64,000 nucleotides of DNA from Halalkalicoccus sp. CG83. Its GTDB lineage: Archaea > Halobacteriota > Halobacteria > Halobacteriales > Halalkalicoccaceae. A model generated the notes under the pieces. It was not told where the DNA came from. It was given only the letters and a program-made list of their open reading frames with translations, and did not search any database. The stretch lies in NCBI RefSeq assembly GCF_037081715.1, contig NZ_JAZDDH010000001.1, positions 1,798,001-1,862,000 on the forward strand, in the 5' to 3' direction. Shown one piece after another: positions 35,478-44,160 of the stretch. Position numbers and translations under genes: made by a program. Every line of letters begins with the position of its first letter. The stretch's first letter is position 1.

Positions 35478-36705
35478 TCAGTCGGCGAATCGATCGTACA
35501 GGAACGTCGCGGGGAACGCCGTCATCCCGTGTGCGAGGATCGATCCGGCGACGACGAGGCTCCCGACGATCCATCCCGTCTGCATGCCGGTATGGCGCAC
35601 TGACAGCGCCCCGTAGAAGATCGCCGCGACCCCGATCGGGCCGAACCAGCCGACGAACAGCGTCGCTCCGCGGCCGTCGATCGGGGGGATGGCTCACCGA
35701 AGCGCGAACAGCATCGGCAGGCGGCGCAGCAACAGAACGGCGACCACGACGGCGACGCCTCGCCAGCCCAAGCCGACCCACGCTGACCACGGGATCATCA
35801 TACCGAAGAGGACGAACGCCGGAAACGTGAACAGTCGGTTGACCACCTCCTGGATCTGCTGTTCCTCGGCTTCGTCGCTGGAGACGGCGACGTAGTTGTA
35901 CGCGAGGCCGGCGACGAACACGCCCAGGATTCCGTCACTGCCGAGCAGCTTGATAAACCCGAGGGCGGCGAACGTGAGCGCGACGGTGACGGTCAGTACG
36001 GACGTCTTCTCGAGAAAGCGCTCGGAGCTCGCGAACCGTTCGGCCCGTCCGATGGCCACGCCGACCACGAGCCCGAGGGCGATCGCGGCGCCGACCTCCC
36101 AGAGTAGCGTCCGCGTGAGCCACTCGACCAGCGCGGTCTCGGTCGATCTGGTGAGCATGAGGATCGCCAGGAAGACGAGGGGATACGCGCCGCCGTCGTT
36201 GGCCCCGGATTCGCCCGAGAGGACGTTCCTGAGTCGCTCGGGGATGTTCTCCTCCGCGGCTTCGCCGGTCACGATCGTGTTCGCGAGCACCGGATCCGTC
36301 GGGGTGACGATGGCGCCGACCAGCAGCGCGACCCAGACGGGAAACCCCAAGATCACGTACACCACGAGTCCGCTCACGAGCCACATCGCGATCATGCCGG
36401 GTCCGAGGATCGTCGCCATCGCCTTCGCCCGCTTGCGGAAGTAGTTCTGGGGGAGCCGAAGCGCGATCGAAGTGACTGCGATCGCGATGGTCAGTCGGGC
36501 GACCTGCTCGATGATCGAGAGCGGATCCCCCCACTGGGAGAGATCTACCAGACCGAGTCCGAGCGGACCGATCAGTACGCCGAACCCAACTGCAACCATC
36601 GGTTCGGAGACGACGGTATACGTCCCGACGCAACACCCCCGCGCTGAGACTCAACAGGAGAATCAGTCCCCCGATGAGCGCGAGCGAGAGGTTCAGTTGG
36701 TCCAC
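35478..36705 (-). pseudogene. Broken CPA1-family Na+/H+ antiporter (NhaP-like)
   Basis: The coding sequence starts with GTG at 36705 (MDQLNLSLALIGGLILLLSLSAGVL) and breaks at a run of G near 36624-36626. One frame over it continues TYTVVSEPMVAVGFGVLIGP through the antiporter core (IVTPTDPVLA, GESGANDGGAYPL, LLGSDGILGVFVAGL). After RRLPMLFALR there is an in-frame TGA (35694-35696), beyond which the same frame reads AIPPIDGRGATLFVGWFGPIGV and ends at 35478 with the normal C-terminus FPATFLYDRFAD. A single-base change TGG to TGA would explain the stop. The promoter (ACAATTATG near 36733) appears intact. Confidence 0.82.
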
Positions 36706-36873
36706 ATCGCCGGTTCGATAGTTATCCGCATAATTGTTGGGCCGGTGGCCTGAGCGGGGCCAGCCGCTCGTCCTCCGTGCGATTCTGGACTCGGTTATCG
36801 GACTAGACGACTGACCAGGATCATCCCCACCCCGTTTCGAGCGGAGTGGCAGCGCGATATCGGATACCGTTGA

Positions 36874-37869
36874 TCAGGTGTCCTCGAGGGCTTCGGACTC
36901 TCGGCCCCCCGTTCTGAGAAAATGGAAGACGTAGGTCTGGGCGTAGCCCGCGTGCTCGCCGAACCGTTCGCGGATCGCCCGCGAGGTCTCCCGGTAGGAG
37001 CCACGATCGCAGTCGGGGTAGTGCTCCTCGATCGCCGACCGGATCCAGGTGTCCAGCGGGACGGCCTCCAGGTAGCCAAGCGAGAACAGCAGCACGCAGT
37101 CGGCGACCTTCTCGCCGACGCCGACGAACCGCGTGAGCCGGTCGCGAGCGTCCTCGTAGGCGCTCCCCAGCGCGTCCTCGGGTCGTTCGCCGCTCGCGAC
37201 CATCTCTGCCGTCTCCCTGACGTAGGGCGCGCGATAGCCGAGCGAACACTCGCGGAGCTCCTCGACGCTCGCGGCCGCGAGTTGTTCCGGCGTCGGGAAG
37301 GCGTGGTAGGTCTCGTCGTCGATCTCGAGCGTGTCGCCGAACTCCCGCGAGAGCGTCACCTGCATTCCGTGGATTCGCCCGACGCGCATCTGGGCCGAAC
37401 AGATGAACGAGATCAGACACGGAAACGGCGGGTCTCGGACGAGGCGCAGTCCCCGGTGGGTGGCATAGGCCTCCTCGATCAGCGGGTCGTCGGGCGTTTC
37501 CTCGATTATCGCATCGAGGTCGTCGTCGAGCCGTAGCAGTCGGCGGAGATGCGGGACGGCGTCCGTCGTCGACTCCCACTCGAGGGAGCCATCGTGCTGG
37601 CGCACCCGGATCAACTCGCCGCTCCCGGCGGGGGCGGCCGATCGGGGGTCAGTCCCGTCGACGACCGTGTGATACCAGCCCCCGTCGTCGCCGTCGTACA
37701 TCAGCCCGTCATCGCGCCGCCAGCAGTACGACTGGCCGCTCTCGAGCGTTAGTCGGAGATCCATCCCGCCGGGGCACTCCTCGATCGGGATCGCGCCGCG
37801 TTCCATCGTCCACTGATCGGGAGGGAACGCGCTTGCGAGTTTCGATCTCGGGACCGAGGTAACATTCAT
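36874..37869 (-). CDS. OGG-type 8-oxoguanine DNA glycosylase/AP lyase
   Basis: This protein of up to 331 residues has the N-terminal OGG domain (LESGQSYCWRR, like the GQAFRW motif) and a helix-hairpin-helix GPD domain (RFVGVGEKVADCVLLFSLGYLEAVPLDTWIR) with catalytic Lys254 and Asp273. It should excise 8-oxoguanine and cleave the abasic site. The family is often auto-annotated as 3-methyladenine glycosylase. The Met at residue 22 (37806, MERGAIPIEE) is an equally plausible start, since the first residues lie within the divergent DUF555 promoter. Confidence 0.9.
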   Translation of the reverse strand: MNVTSVPRSKLASAFPPDQWTMERGAIPIEECPGGMDLRLTLESGQSYCWRRDDGLMYDGDDGGWYHTVVDGTDPRSAAPAGSGELIRVRQHDGSLEWESTTDAVPHLRRLLRLDDDLDAIIEETPDDPLIEEAYATHRGLRLVRDPPFPCLISFICSAQMRVGRIHGMQVTLSREFGDTLEIDDETYHAFPTPEQLAAASVEELRECSLGYRAPYVRETAEMVASGERPEDALGSAYEDARDRLTRFVGVGEKVADCVLLFSLGYLEAVPLDTWIRSAIEEHYPDCDRGSYRETSRAIRERFGEHAGYAQTYVFHFLRTGGRESEALEDT

Positions 37870-37895
37870 ACCGCTGGCTGGTGATGTATGACACC

Positions 37896-38354
37896 ATGGA
37901 TTGCAGAGTCGTCGTCGAGGCCGCAGTCCCGGTGTACGACGTCTCCACGCCGGACGAGGCCGTCCGGATCGCCATCTCGAAGACCGGCGACATGCTGAAT
38001 CCGGACCTCAACTACGTCGAGATCTCGATGGGTGAGCGGACCTCTCCCAGCGGCGAACAGCTCGAACCGGCGTTCATCGTCGCCGACGAGGCGTTGGTTG
38101 CACTGGAGCTCGAGATGACCGTCTTCAACGTCGAGCGCGAGGAGCATGCCTCGCGGATCGCCCGAAAGGAGATCGGCCAGCGTCTCGAGAACATCCCGCT
38201 CGAGGTTCTCGAGGTCGAAGTCCTCGAAACCGATGACTCCGACGAGGGGAACGGAACGGACGAGTCTAACGACTCGAACGAGGGAAGCGACGAGTCCGAC
38301 GCAGGCGACGGCGAGGACGACGTCCTCCCGGAGTTCGACGACCTCCTCGAGTAA
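37896..38354 (+). CDS. DUF555/UPF0212 family protein with acidic tail
   Basis: This 152-residue protein begins MDCRVVVEAAVPVYDVSTPDEAVRIAISKTGDMLNPDLNYVEI and continues LEPAFIVADEALVALELEMTVFNVE and IARKEIGQRLENIPLEVLEVEVLE, the DUF555 core. Family members I know carry a CPxCG-like zinc motif after the MG(S/E)R segment; here that place reads RTSPSGEQ, without cysteine. A 40-residue Asp/Glu/Ser/Asn-rich tail follows. The ATG at 37896 is preferred over earlier ATG/GTG codons because the family starts with MDCRV. Function unknown. Confidence 0.88.
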   Translation: MDCRVVVEAAVPVYDVSTPDEAVRIAISKTGDMLNPDLNYVEISMGERTSPSGEQLEPAFIVADEALVALELEMTVFNVEREEHASRIARKEIGQRLENIPLEVLEVEVLETDDSDEGNGTDESNDSNEGSDESDAGDGEDDVLPEFDDLLE

Positions 38355-38474
38355 CGGAGCCGACTGGCGCTCCGCGTTCGTGATCGATCGTACGCGGTGG
38401 CTTCGAACGCGGCGTCCGCCGGTCGCCGTCGCTGCTCGATACGGAACCGTCAAAAGGACGGGAACGGGTCGGCC

Positions 38475-38717
38475 TCAGTCCGCCTGTGCTGCCGTGACCG
38501 TTCCAGTCGCCTCTTCGGTTTCGTCGATGTCGCCCGTGATCCCCTTCGCGAGCGCGAAGACGGCCGCCTTGTGGTCGGTCTTCGATTTGTGAATGGACGT
38601 CGGTCGCACGCCGAGCGACTCGTACTCGTCGAGATCGACGCCGTTCGCGTTCTGTTCGTAGTGGTTCGATACCTCTGCGAGTAGGCCGTGGAGGTGGATG
38701 AGCTCCTGCTTTTTCAT
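38475..38717 (-). CDS. UPF0058 family protein
   Basis: This 80-residue protein, MKKQELIHLHGLLAEVSNHYEQ, with ESLGVRPTSIHKSKTDHKAAVFALAKGI, is a clear member of the archaeal UPF0058 family of small helical proteins with unknown function. A minus-strand AATATAACCC (about 38744-38753) lies 27-36 bases before the ATG; a second TATA-like stretch TTTATAAGG is at 38797-38805. Both sit in an unusually AT-rich gap before the TFB gene end. Confidence 0.9.
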   Translation of the reverse strand: MKKQELIHLHGLLAEVSNHYEQNANGVDLDEYESLGVRPTSIHKSKTDHKAAVFALAKGITGDIDETEEATGTVTAAQAD

Positions 38718-38849
38718 GACCACTCGAGAGTTACAGTTGCAGGGTTATATTAGTATCTTGAGTTCCGTTATCATACGTACCAGGACTGATACAACTCCTT
38801 ATAAATGAAAGGGCTCCGGTCGTCCGTTCGTCGCTTCCGACCGTCGGTC

Positions 38850-39857
38850 TCAGTCCGCGGCTTCCGCGCTCGCGGTCCCCGCCGGCGTGTTCGTCTCGTC
38901 AGCCTGGAGCAGCTCCTTGTACCGGTTTCTGATGGTGACCTCGCTGATGTTCGCGACGTCGCTCACCTCGGCCTGGGTGACCTTCTCGTTGGTGAGCAGC
39001 GCGGCGGCGTACACCGCGGCGGCCGCCAGTCCGACTGGCGACTTCCCCGAGTGGATGCCCGACTGCTTCGCGTTGCGGAGCAGTTGGCGCGCGCGGTGTT
39101 CGGCCTCGTCCGAGAGTTCGAGGTCCGATGCGAAGCGCGGGACGTAGCTCTCGGGGTCGGCGGGCTGGACCTCGAGGCCGAGCTCCCGGACCACGTATCG
39201 GTAGGTCCGGGTCAGCTCCATCCGGTCGATCCGGGAAACCTGCTCGATCTCGTCGAGGCTACGCGGAGTGCCCGCCTGGCGGGCGGCGGCGTAGAGACTC
39301 GCGGTGGCGACGCCCTCGATCGAGCGGCCGGGCAGGAGGTCGTCCTCGAGCGCCCGGCGGTAGATCACGCTGGCGGTCTCGCGGACGTTCTTCGGGAGAC
39401 CCAGCGCCGAGGCCATGCGGTCGATCTCGCCGAGCGCCTGTTTGAGGTTTCGCTCCTTGGAGTTGCGCGTGCGGAAGCGCTCGTTCCAGGTGCGGAGGCG
39501 CTGCATCTTCTGGCGCTGGCGGTTCGACAGGGAGTTACCGTAGGCGTCCTTGTCCTGCCAGCCGATATTGGTCGAGAGTCCCTTGTCGTGCATCATCGTC
39601 GTCGTCGGGGCGCCGACGCGGGACTTCTGATCGCGCTCCGAGGACTCGAAGGCGCGCCACTCAGGACCGCGATCGATCTCGTCGGCCTCGACGACGAGCC
39701 CGCAGTCCGCACAGACGGTCTCGCCGTGTTCGCTGTCCGATTCCAGTCGACCGCCACACTCCGGGCAGGTGAGCTCCGATTCCTCGGTCTGCTCCTCGTC
39801 TACCTCGGTTTCGGTGGCCGACTCGTCAGTGTAGGTTCGCTGGTTGATTTTCGTCAT
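38850..39857 (-). CDS. tfb: Transcription initiation factor TFB
   Basis: This 335-residue protein has an acidic N-terminal segment, a zinc ribbon (TCPECGGRL and TVCADCGLVV), the B-reader region (DRGPEWRAFESSERDQKSRVG) and two cyclin repeats (about 140-220 and 235-320) ending with the helix-turn-helix block SDVANISEVTIRNRYKELL that contacts the BRE. It recruits RNA polymerase to TBP-bound promoters. Haloarchaea have several tfb genes; this one's promoter preference cannot be read. The TATA-like TTTTAAGTA (39948-39956) lies about 90 bases before the start, so this message has a leader. Confidence 0.97.
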   Translation of the reverse strand: MTKINQRTYTDESATETEVDEEQTEESELTCPECGGRLESDSEHGETVCADCGLVVEADEIDRGPEWRAFESSERDQKSRVGAPTTTMMHDKGLSTNIGWQDKDAYGNSLSNRQRQKMQRLRTWNERFRTRNSKERNLKQALGEIDRMASALGLPKNVRETASVIYRRALEDDLLPGRSIEGVATASLYAAARQAGTPRSLDEIEQVSRIDRMELTRTYRYVVRELGLEVQPADPESYVPRFASDLELSDEAEHRARQLLRNAKQSGIHSGKSPVGLAAAAVYAAALLTNEKVTQAEVSDVANISEVTIRNRYKELLQADETNTPAGTASAEAAD

Positions 39858-40032
39858 GGTGGGATGGTGAACGCGGGAGTGCGCTCCGGCGAGAGAAAAT
39901 GACCGGAGGACCCGTTGCTTCCTAACAATACGTAACACCGAAAGCTACTTAAAACTTCCGCATGCACCTGAAGTGATCGTTCGGGGAAATCGGCATAGAG
40001 AACCGTCGTGGAGGGCCGATGGCGTCGAACGG

Positions 40033-40752
40033 TTAGTCGACGATGAACTGGCCCGCCGCCTCCTCGACCGTCGCCCGGTCGAGCGCCTCATCGAAGGCGT
40101 CGGGGAACCCGATCTCGCCGCCGAGCACGCGCAGGAACGACGCGTGGCGCGCCTCGACGCTGTGGATACTGAGCGCCGGGGGGACCAGTTCGGCGTTCTG
40201 GATCGAGGGGGCCGCACCGGCGTACGCGCCGACGCCCGTGTCCTCGAGCACCGCCGCGGTGGCGAGGAACTCGTCGGGGTCCTCGACCGCCGTCCCGAAG
40301 TCGAACTCCGGCTGGTCGATCGGCTCGCCGCCAAGGTCCGTGATCACATCGCCGAGCACTTCGACGTGGGTGAACTCGTGATCACGGATGACCTCGAGGT
40401 CCTCGAAGACGCGCGCACGGATCGCGTCGCCGGTACCGAACTCGGCCAGTAGCTCCGACTCGAGCAGGCCGGAGCAGCCCAGGTTGTCCAGGCCACGCTG
40501 GTAGAACTCGGCCTCGAGGAACTCGAGGGTGCGGGCGTAGTTGAGGATGTCGACGTCGTCCTCGAACTCGCCGTCAGCGCCGTTCCCGTCCTCCATTCCA
40601 TCGTCACCGTGCTCGTCGGCCGCGACCGATCCGACCGGTCCGCCCAGTCCGAACGCACCCGCCCCGACCAGCGCCGAGGCCGCCATGAACCGTCGTCGTG
40701 AGGTGCCGCTTCGTTCCGCCATACCGTCGTTCGTCTTGGTTCTGTCGTCCAT
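40033..40752 (-). CDS. Tat-exported ferritin-like domain protein
   Basis: This 239-residue protein has a twin-arginine signal (TSRRRFMAASALVGAGAFGLGG) and no lipobox Cys. The mature part is helical and includes the ferritin-like pattern NYARTLEFLEAEFYQRGL with ExxF/Y spacing, HEFTHVEVL and SVEARHASFLRVLGG. Glu and His pairs could bind a di-metal centre. Such secreted ferritin-like proteins (family DUF4439/Ferritin_2) occur across haloarchaea; their role in iron or oxygen handling is unproven. The gene lies near another Tat protein, the DUF4397 gene. Confidence 0.85.
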   Translation of the reverse strand: MDDRTKTNDGMAERSGTSRRRFMAASALVGAGAFGLGGPVGSVAADEHGDDGMEDGNGADGEFEDDVDILNYARTLEFLEAEFYQRGLDNLGCSGLLESELLAEFGTGDAIRARVFEDLEVIRDHEFTHVEVLGDVITDLGGEPIDQPEFDFGTAVEDPDEFLATAAVLEDTGVGAYAGAAPSIQNAELVPPALSIHSVEARHASFLRVLGGEIGFPDAFDEALDRATVEEAAGQFIVD

Positions 40753-41055
40753 GATTGCTGCGCGGTTAGCGCGTATGGACGGTCGCATATCAACTAAAAG
40801 AGGTTTTTCCGGGTTCCGTCCATAATTCGACCGGAAACGAACCCGGATGGCGTCTCTCGGTCGACTGCGTCTGTAGAGCCTGAAAGGACTATCCACCGTT
40901 CCGCCGAGAGGGCGAGAACCGGCCGGGGCATCGATGCGGGTACCGACGGAATAGGATCGTGCTCGGCGATCGATGGGAGCGGTCATCGTGTGAACTGGAC
41001 GGGGAGATCCCGTGCTCGACTGCTCCCCGCTGGGTCGGCAGATCCCGCGAAAGGT
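40753..41055. other. Gap without a gene
   Basis: These 303 bases contain the ferritin-like gene's promoter region, with a minus-strand CTCTTTTAGTTG element at about 40790-40801. I see no other coding frame, repeat or RNA structure that can be supported. Confidence 0.4.
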
Positions 41056-41907
41056 CTACTCCTCGCCGGGCGCTGCGTCCTCGGTGATCGCGAGGGCGAA
41101 CGACGCGTTGTCGACCGCAGCCTCGGGCGCGTTCGTCTCGTCGACGTAGCCCACCGTGAAGACGGTGTAGACGTGGCCCGCCTCGAGGTCGATCGCGAAC
41201 CGTTCGGCGAACGCCCCGTCGTCTTCGCGCGTCTCGATGACCTCCCGATCAGCGGGCACCTCGGCCGAACCGGCCTCGCCGAACGGGAGTCCGTCCAGAA
41301 GCGTTCGTTCCCCGCCGTCGACGGTGAAGTCGACGTTCGGCGCGTCCGGCGCGGCGTTCACGCCTCGAACACGCGCGTGATCCCGACGCGTTGGGCTCGC
41401 ATCGTCCTCCAGAGTAGTGATCCGAAGCGGTTCGTCGCTCACCGTACAGACCTCACCGATGGCCGCGACGGTGTATCGCCCCTCCTCGAACGTGACGTCG
41501 TTCTCGAGGACCGCCTCGTCGGGGCCCCTGCCGGCCGGTGTGAACCGGACGGTGTAGGTGCCCGGCGCGTACTCGAGATACTCGGTCTGGGTTGCGAACG
41601 GCTCGACGTCCTCGAACCAGAGCTCGTCGTCGACGTAGACGTCGACGACCGGCGCGTCCGGTGAGAGGTGAACGATCCGGGCGCCTGCTTCGGGTTCGGG
41701 TGATCGGTCCGACCGGTCCCCGTCGGGAACGGCATCCTCGGTCCCACCATCCTCGTCCGTGGCCGCGGCCGAAGACGGGAGGCCGAGCGCACCGAGTCCC
41801 GCGAGCGCGGAACCGACCAGAAACCGTCGTCTGGAGGCCGATCCGACCGCTCGTTTCCCGATCGTCGATTCACTTCCCGCCTCGAATTCGTCGTATTTAA
41901 TCGTCAT
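41056..41907 (-). CDS. Tat-exported DUF4397 protein
   Basis: This 283-residue protein has a twin-arginine signal (ASRRRFLVGSALAGLGALGLPS) and an acidic linker followed by two DUF4397 repeats. The first has the typical start ARIVHLSPDAPVVDVYVDDELWFEDV; the second begins ARVRGVNAAPDAPNVDFTVDGG. DUF4397 repeats are beta domains of extracellular proteins in archaea and bacteria and have no known activity. The stretch 41908-42129 before it shows nothing. Confidence 0.88.
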   Translation of the reverse strand: MTIKYDEFEAGSESTIGKRAVGSASRRRFLVGSALAGLGALGLPSSAAATDEDGGTEDAVPDGDRSDRSPEPEAGARIVHLSPDAPVVDVYVDDELWFEDVEPFATQTEYLEYAPGTYTVRFTPAGRGPDEAVLENDVTFEEGRYTVAAIGEVCTVSDEPLRITTLEDDASPTRRDHARVRGVNAAPDAPNVDFTVDGGERTLLDGLPFGEAGSAEVPADREVIETREDDGAFAERFAIDLEAGHVYTVFTVGYVDETNAPEAAVDNASFALAITEDAAPGEE

Positions 41908-42129
41908 GATCGGCGAGCGTGCCGCGCCATCGCGTACACGGACTCATCGACGACGAACGGACGCAAGAGGGTTTTCCGAACTCTCTCCGGAATCTCGCCG
42001 GGATGTACGCCGTGGGTACGCACCGGCAACACGACGGACGGGGGTCGATCGGGTCGGAACGGATCGGCGTCGACGATCGACGGAACACGGCGAGAACGGA
42101 CGAATGGAACACGGGATCCGTCGAGGACG

Positions 42130-42537
42130 TCAGTCCCAGGTGACCCAGGCGAGGAACGCCAGGGCGACGGTCTCGAGGACGTGCAGCAGCATCATCGCAC
42201 GCCAGGCGATGCCGGGGACCTCGGCGGCGAACCAGGCCGACAGCGTCGGGTCGAGGAGGTAGTAGTAGAGCGCGCAGGCGTTCTCGGCGAGCAACAGCAG
42301 CGAGAAGACGAACAGTCCGAGGGTGTGTTTCGATCGGAACTGGAAGTAGTTGCGCGCCCAGACGTAACCGAGCCCGAGCAGCAACAGCACGTTGACCGCG
42401 GCGGAGATCCGAGCCACGGTCGGCCAGAGACCGACCTCGGTCTGGAGGGGAACGAGGTGGACGGCACCGCCGGCTACGACTCCAAAGAGCCCCTCCGAGA
42501 ACGAGGAGTGCTGTACGGTTCCCGTCCAGTATTCCAT
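42130..42537 (-). CDS. Small membrane protein, third gene of a DUF357/wHTH set
   Basis: This 135-residue protein has an N-terminal segment with modest hydrophobicity and three or four membrane spans (about 15-32, 40-60, 73-95 and 105-133). RSKHTLGLFVFSLLLLAENACALYYYLL is a notable block. It follows the winged-helix gene on the same strand with a 56-base gap. No function can be assigned; a membrane partner or target of the regulator is an inference. Confidence 0.8.
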   Translation of the reverse strand: MEYWTGTVQHSSFSEGLFGVVAGGAVHLVPLQTEVGLWPTVARISAAVNVLLLLGLGYVWARNYFQFRSKHTLGLFVFSLLLLAENACALYYYLLDPTLSAWFAAEVPGIAWRAMMLLHVLETVALAFLAWVTWD

Positions 42538-42593
42538 CTATGTCACCCCTTTCGTCCACGTCCGGATATACACTTTCCCAAATCTGTCCATAC

Positions 42594-42869
42594 TCACTCC
42601 ACCCGTTCCATGATCGTCTCGACGACCTTCCAGTGGTGCTGGACCTGGTCGGTCGGGAGGTAGATCGCTCCGTACTCGTCGCCGCTCTTCTCCACGATGC
42701 CGTTCTCGAGAAGGACGTCCAGGTGGTGTCGAACCGTGGTGTAGTCGACGTCGAGTTCCTCCGCGAGCTTGTTCGCGTTCCTCGGCCGTTCGTCGATCGC
42801 CTGCAGGAGACGAACCCGGTTTGGCCCACCGCGGGTCCCGGTGAGAACGTACCAGAGGACGGCCTCCAT
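42594..42869 (-). CDS. ArsR-like winged-helix regulator
   Basis: This 91-residue protein reads GGPNRVRLLQAIDERPRNANKLAEELDVDYTTVRHHLDVLLENGIVEKSGDEYGAIY, a complete winged helix with recognition helix TTVRHHLDVL. It resembles haloarchaeal ArsR/MarR-type regulators and has no extra sensor domain and no cysteine. It is second in a three-gene set with DUF357 and a membrane protein. The ligand, if any, is unknown. Confidence 0.9.
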   Translation of the reverse strand: MEAVLWYVLTGTRGGPNRVRLLQAIDERPRNANKLAEELDVDYTTVRHHLDVLLENGIVEKSGDEYGAIYLPTDQVQHHWKVVETIMERVE

Positions 42870-42915
42870 TAGGCGTCATGTTTGCGCCTCGGTACGTAAG
42901 ACCATCGACACCGGC

Positions 42916-43200
42916 TCATACTGTGAAGAGGTGACCGTCGCGAGGTACCGAGAGGACCCCGAGGCGCGCGCCGGCGTCGAGCCAGCCGTGACCGTAGGAG
43001 AACGACGCGAGGGCGTTGACGAGATCGCCCGTTTCCCGGAAATGACGGCCGTCCTCGAGGTAGGAGCGAGCCATCTCGAGGCACTCCGTTGCGCCCTCCT
43101 CGAGCGGCGTTTCCTTGGGGGCGGCGGGTTCGGCCGCGTCGAGGGCGTCGGCGAGCAGTCGTTCGTACCGGTCGGTCTTCTCCTCGAGATCGGCGGTCAT
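42916..43200 (-). CDS. DUF357 family protein
   Basis: This 94-residue helical protein (TADLEEKTDRYERLLADALDAA, then ECLEMARSYLEDGRHFRETGDLVNALASFSYGHGWLDAGARLG) matches DUF357, an archaeal family of unknown function with a four-helix or TPR-like appearance. The start at 43200 follows family length; the frame is open for 25 codons further upstream without conserved sequence. It is first in the set with the winged-helix gene, 46 bases apart. Confidence 0.9.
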   Translation of the reverse strand: MTADLEEKTDRYERLLADALDAAEPAAPKETPLEEGATECLEMARSYLEDGRHFRETGDLVNALASFSYGHGWLDAGARLGVLSVPRDGHLFTV

Positions 43201-43369
43201 ACGGATGGGAACGGTCCGTTCGCCGGTAAGGACTTCGCTCGACCGTACGGCGTGGACGCCCGAAAGACGACGCAACGTTCGGTACGGCCGATCGGGACGG
43301 ACGCCTCACCTTGGATCGCTCGAACGAGCTGACGATGCAGCTATCTACGGAGAGGCCCAACCGTTCCGA

Positions 43370-44119
43370 ATGTCACGGCAGAGACACACGCGCCGTGCCG
43401 TGATCGCAGCTACCGGAACGGCGGTCGCAGCGGGGACGATCACCGGTCGGTACGTGGGGAACCGTCCGTCCGAAACCGGATCCGATATCGAGTCCGATCC
43501 GGACGACGGGCCCGCCGATCTCGATCGCGCTATAGAACGACGAATCGCGCCCGATGCCGTCACCGACCGGGATCTCGAGACGATCTATCCGCTGGTGACG
43601 TACAACGACAGGACCGGCTGGTATGACGTCACGATGCCAGTGAACGTGCGGTTCGATCTGACCGGCTCCGAGTACGGAATCGAATCGATCGAGGAACTGC
43701 TCGGGATTCGAACCGGTTGGGCACGGATCGTCGCGGCGGCCGGCTCCTACTGGCCGGACAGCGACGCCAAGCCGCCTGACGTATGGGATCCGGCTCGAGA
43801 CCGACTCGTCGCGCCGGTTGCCAACTACCGCAAGCCGATCGGGCCGCTGACCGAGGGACTCTGTTATCACGTCTACCTCTGGCCGGTACGAGTCGAGGAG
43901 GAAGTGGTCGGCGTCGCCGCACAGACACACAAAGACGTGGGGAGCATCCGCGATCACATCGGAACCGATTTCGCCGAAGCCGCAACCCAGTTCGTCTCGC
44001 TGTACGAAGCCGAGGGATGGACGGCCATCGACGCCGATTTCGACGCCGGCGTCGACGCCGGGCTCCGGGAGTTCTGGGGGCCGACCGGCGACCGGATACT
44101 GATCCCCCCCGGAACGTGA
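43370..44119 (+). CDS. Putative exported protein, haloarchaeal
   Basis: This 249-residue protein has an N-terminus with paired arginines and a hydrophobic stretch (HTRRAVIAATGTAVAAGTI), compatible with a Tat signal but without a lipobox. After an acidic linker comes a domain with WYDVTMPVNVRFDLTGSEYG, WARIVAAAGSYWPDSDAKPPDVWDP and GLCYHVYLWPVRVEEEVVGVAAQTHKDVGS, which I do not recognise. It may be a secreted protein of unknown function. It converges with the glycosyltransferase gene, 41 bases apart. Confidence 0.75.
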   Translation: MSRQRHTRRAVIAATGTAVAAGTITGRYVGNRPSETGSDIESDPDDGPADLDRAIERRIAPDAVTDRDLETIYPLVTYNDRTGWYDVTMPVNVRFDLTGSEYGIESIEELLGIRTGWARIVAAAGSYWPDSDAKPPDVWDPARDRLVAPVANYRKPIGPLTEGLCYHVYLWPVRVEEEVVGVAAQTHKDVGSIRDHIGTDFAEAATQFVSLYEAEGWTAIDADFDAGVDAGLREFWGPTGDRILIPPGT

Positions 44120-44160
44120 GCTTCGAGTCACGTCCGTTCGTCCCTCCCGTCTCCTTAGGA

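Noticed and set aside
35694-35696. TGA in the antiporter gene read as selenocysteine
   Set aside because: Haloarchaea are not known to use selenocysteine, no SECIS-like element is seen, and the gene also has a frameshift.
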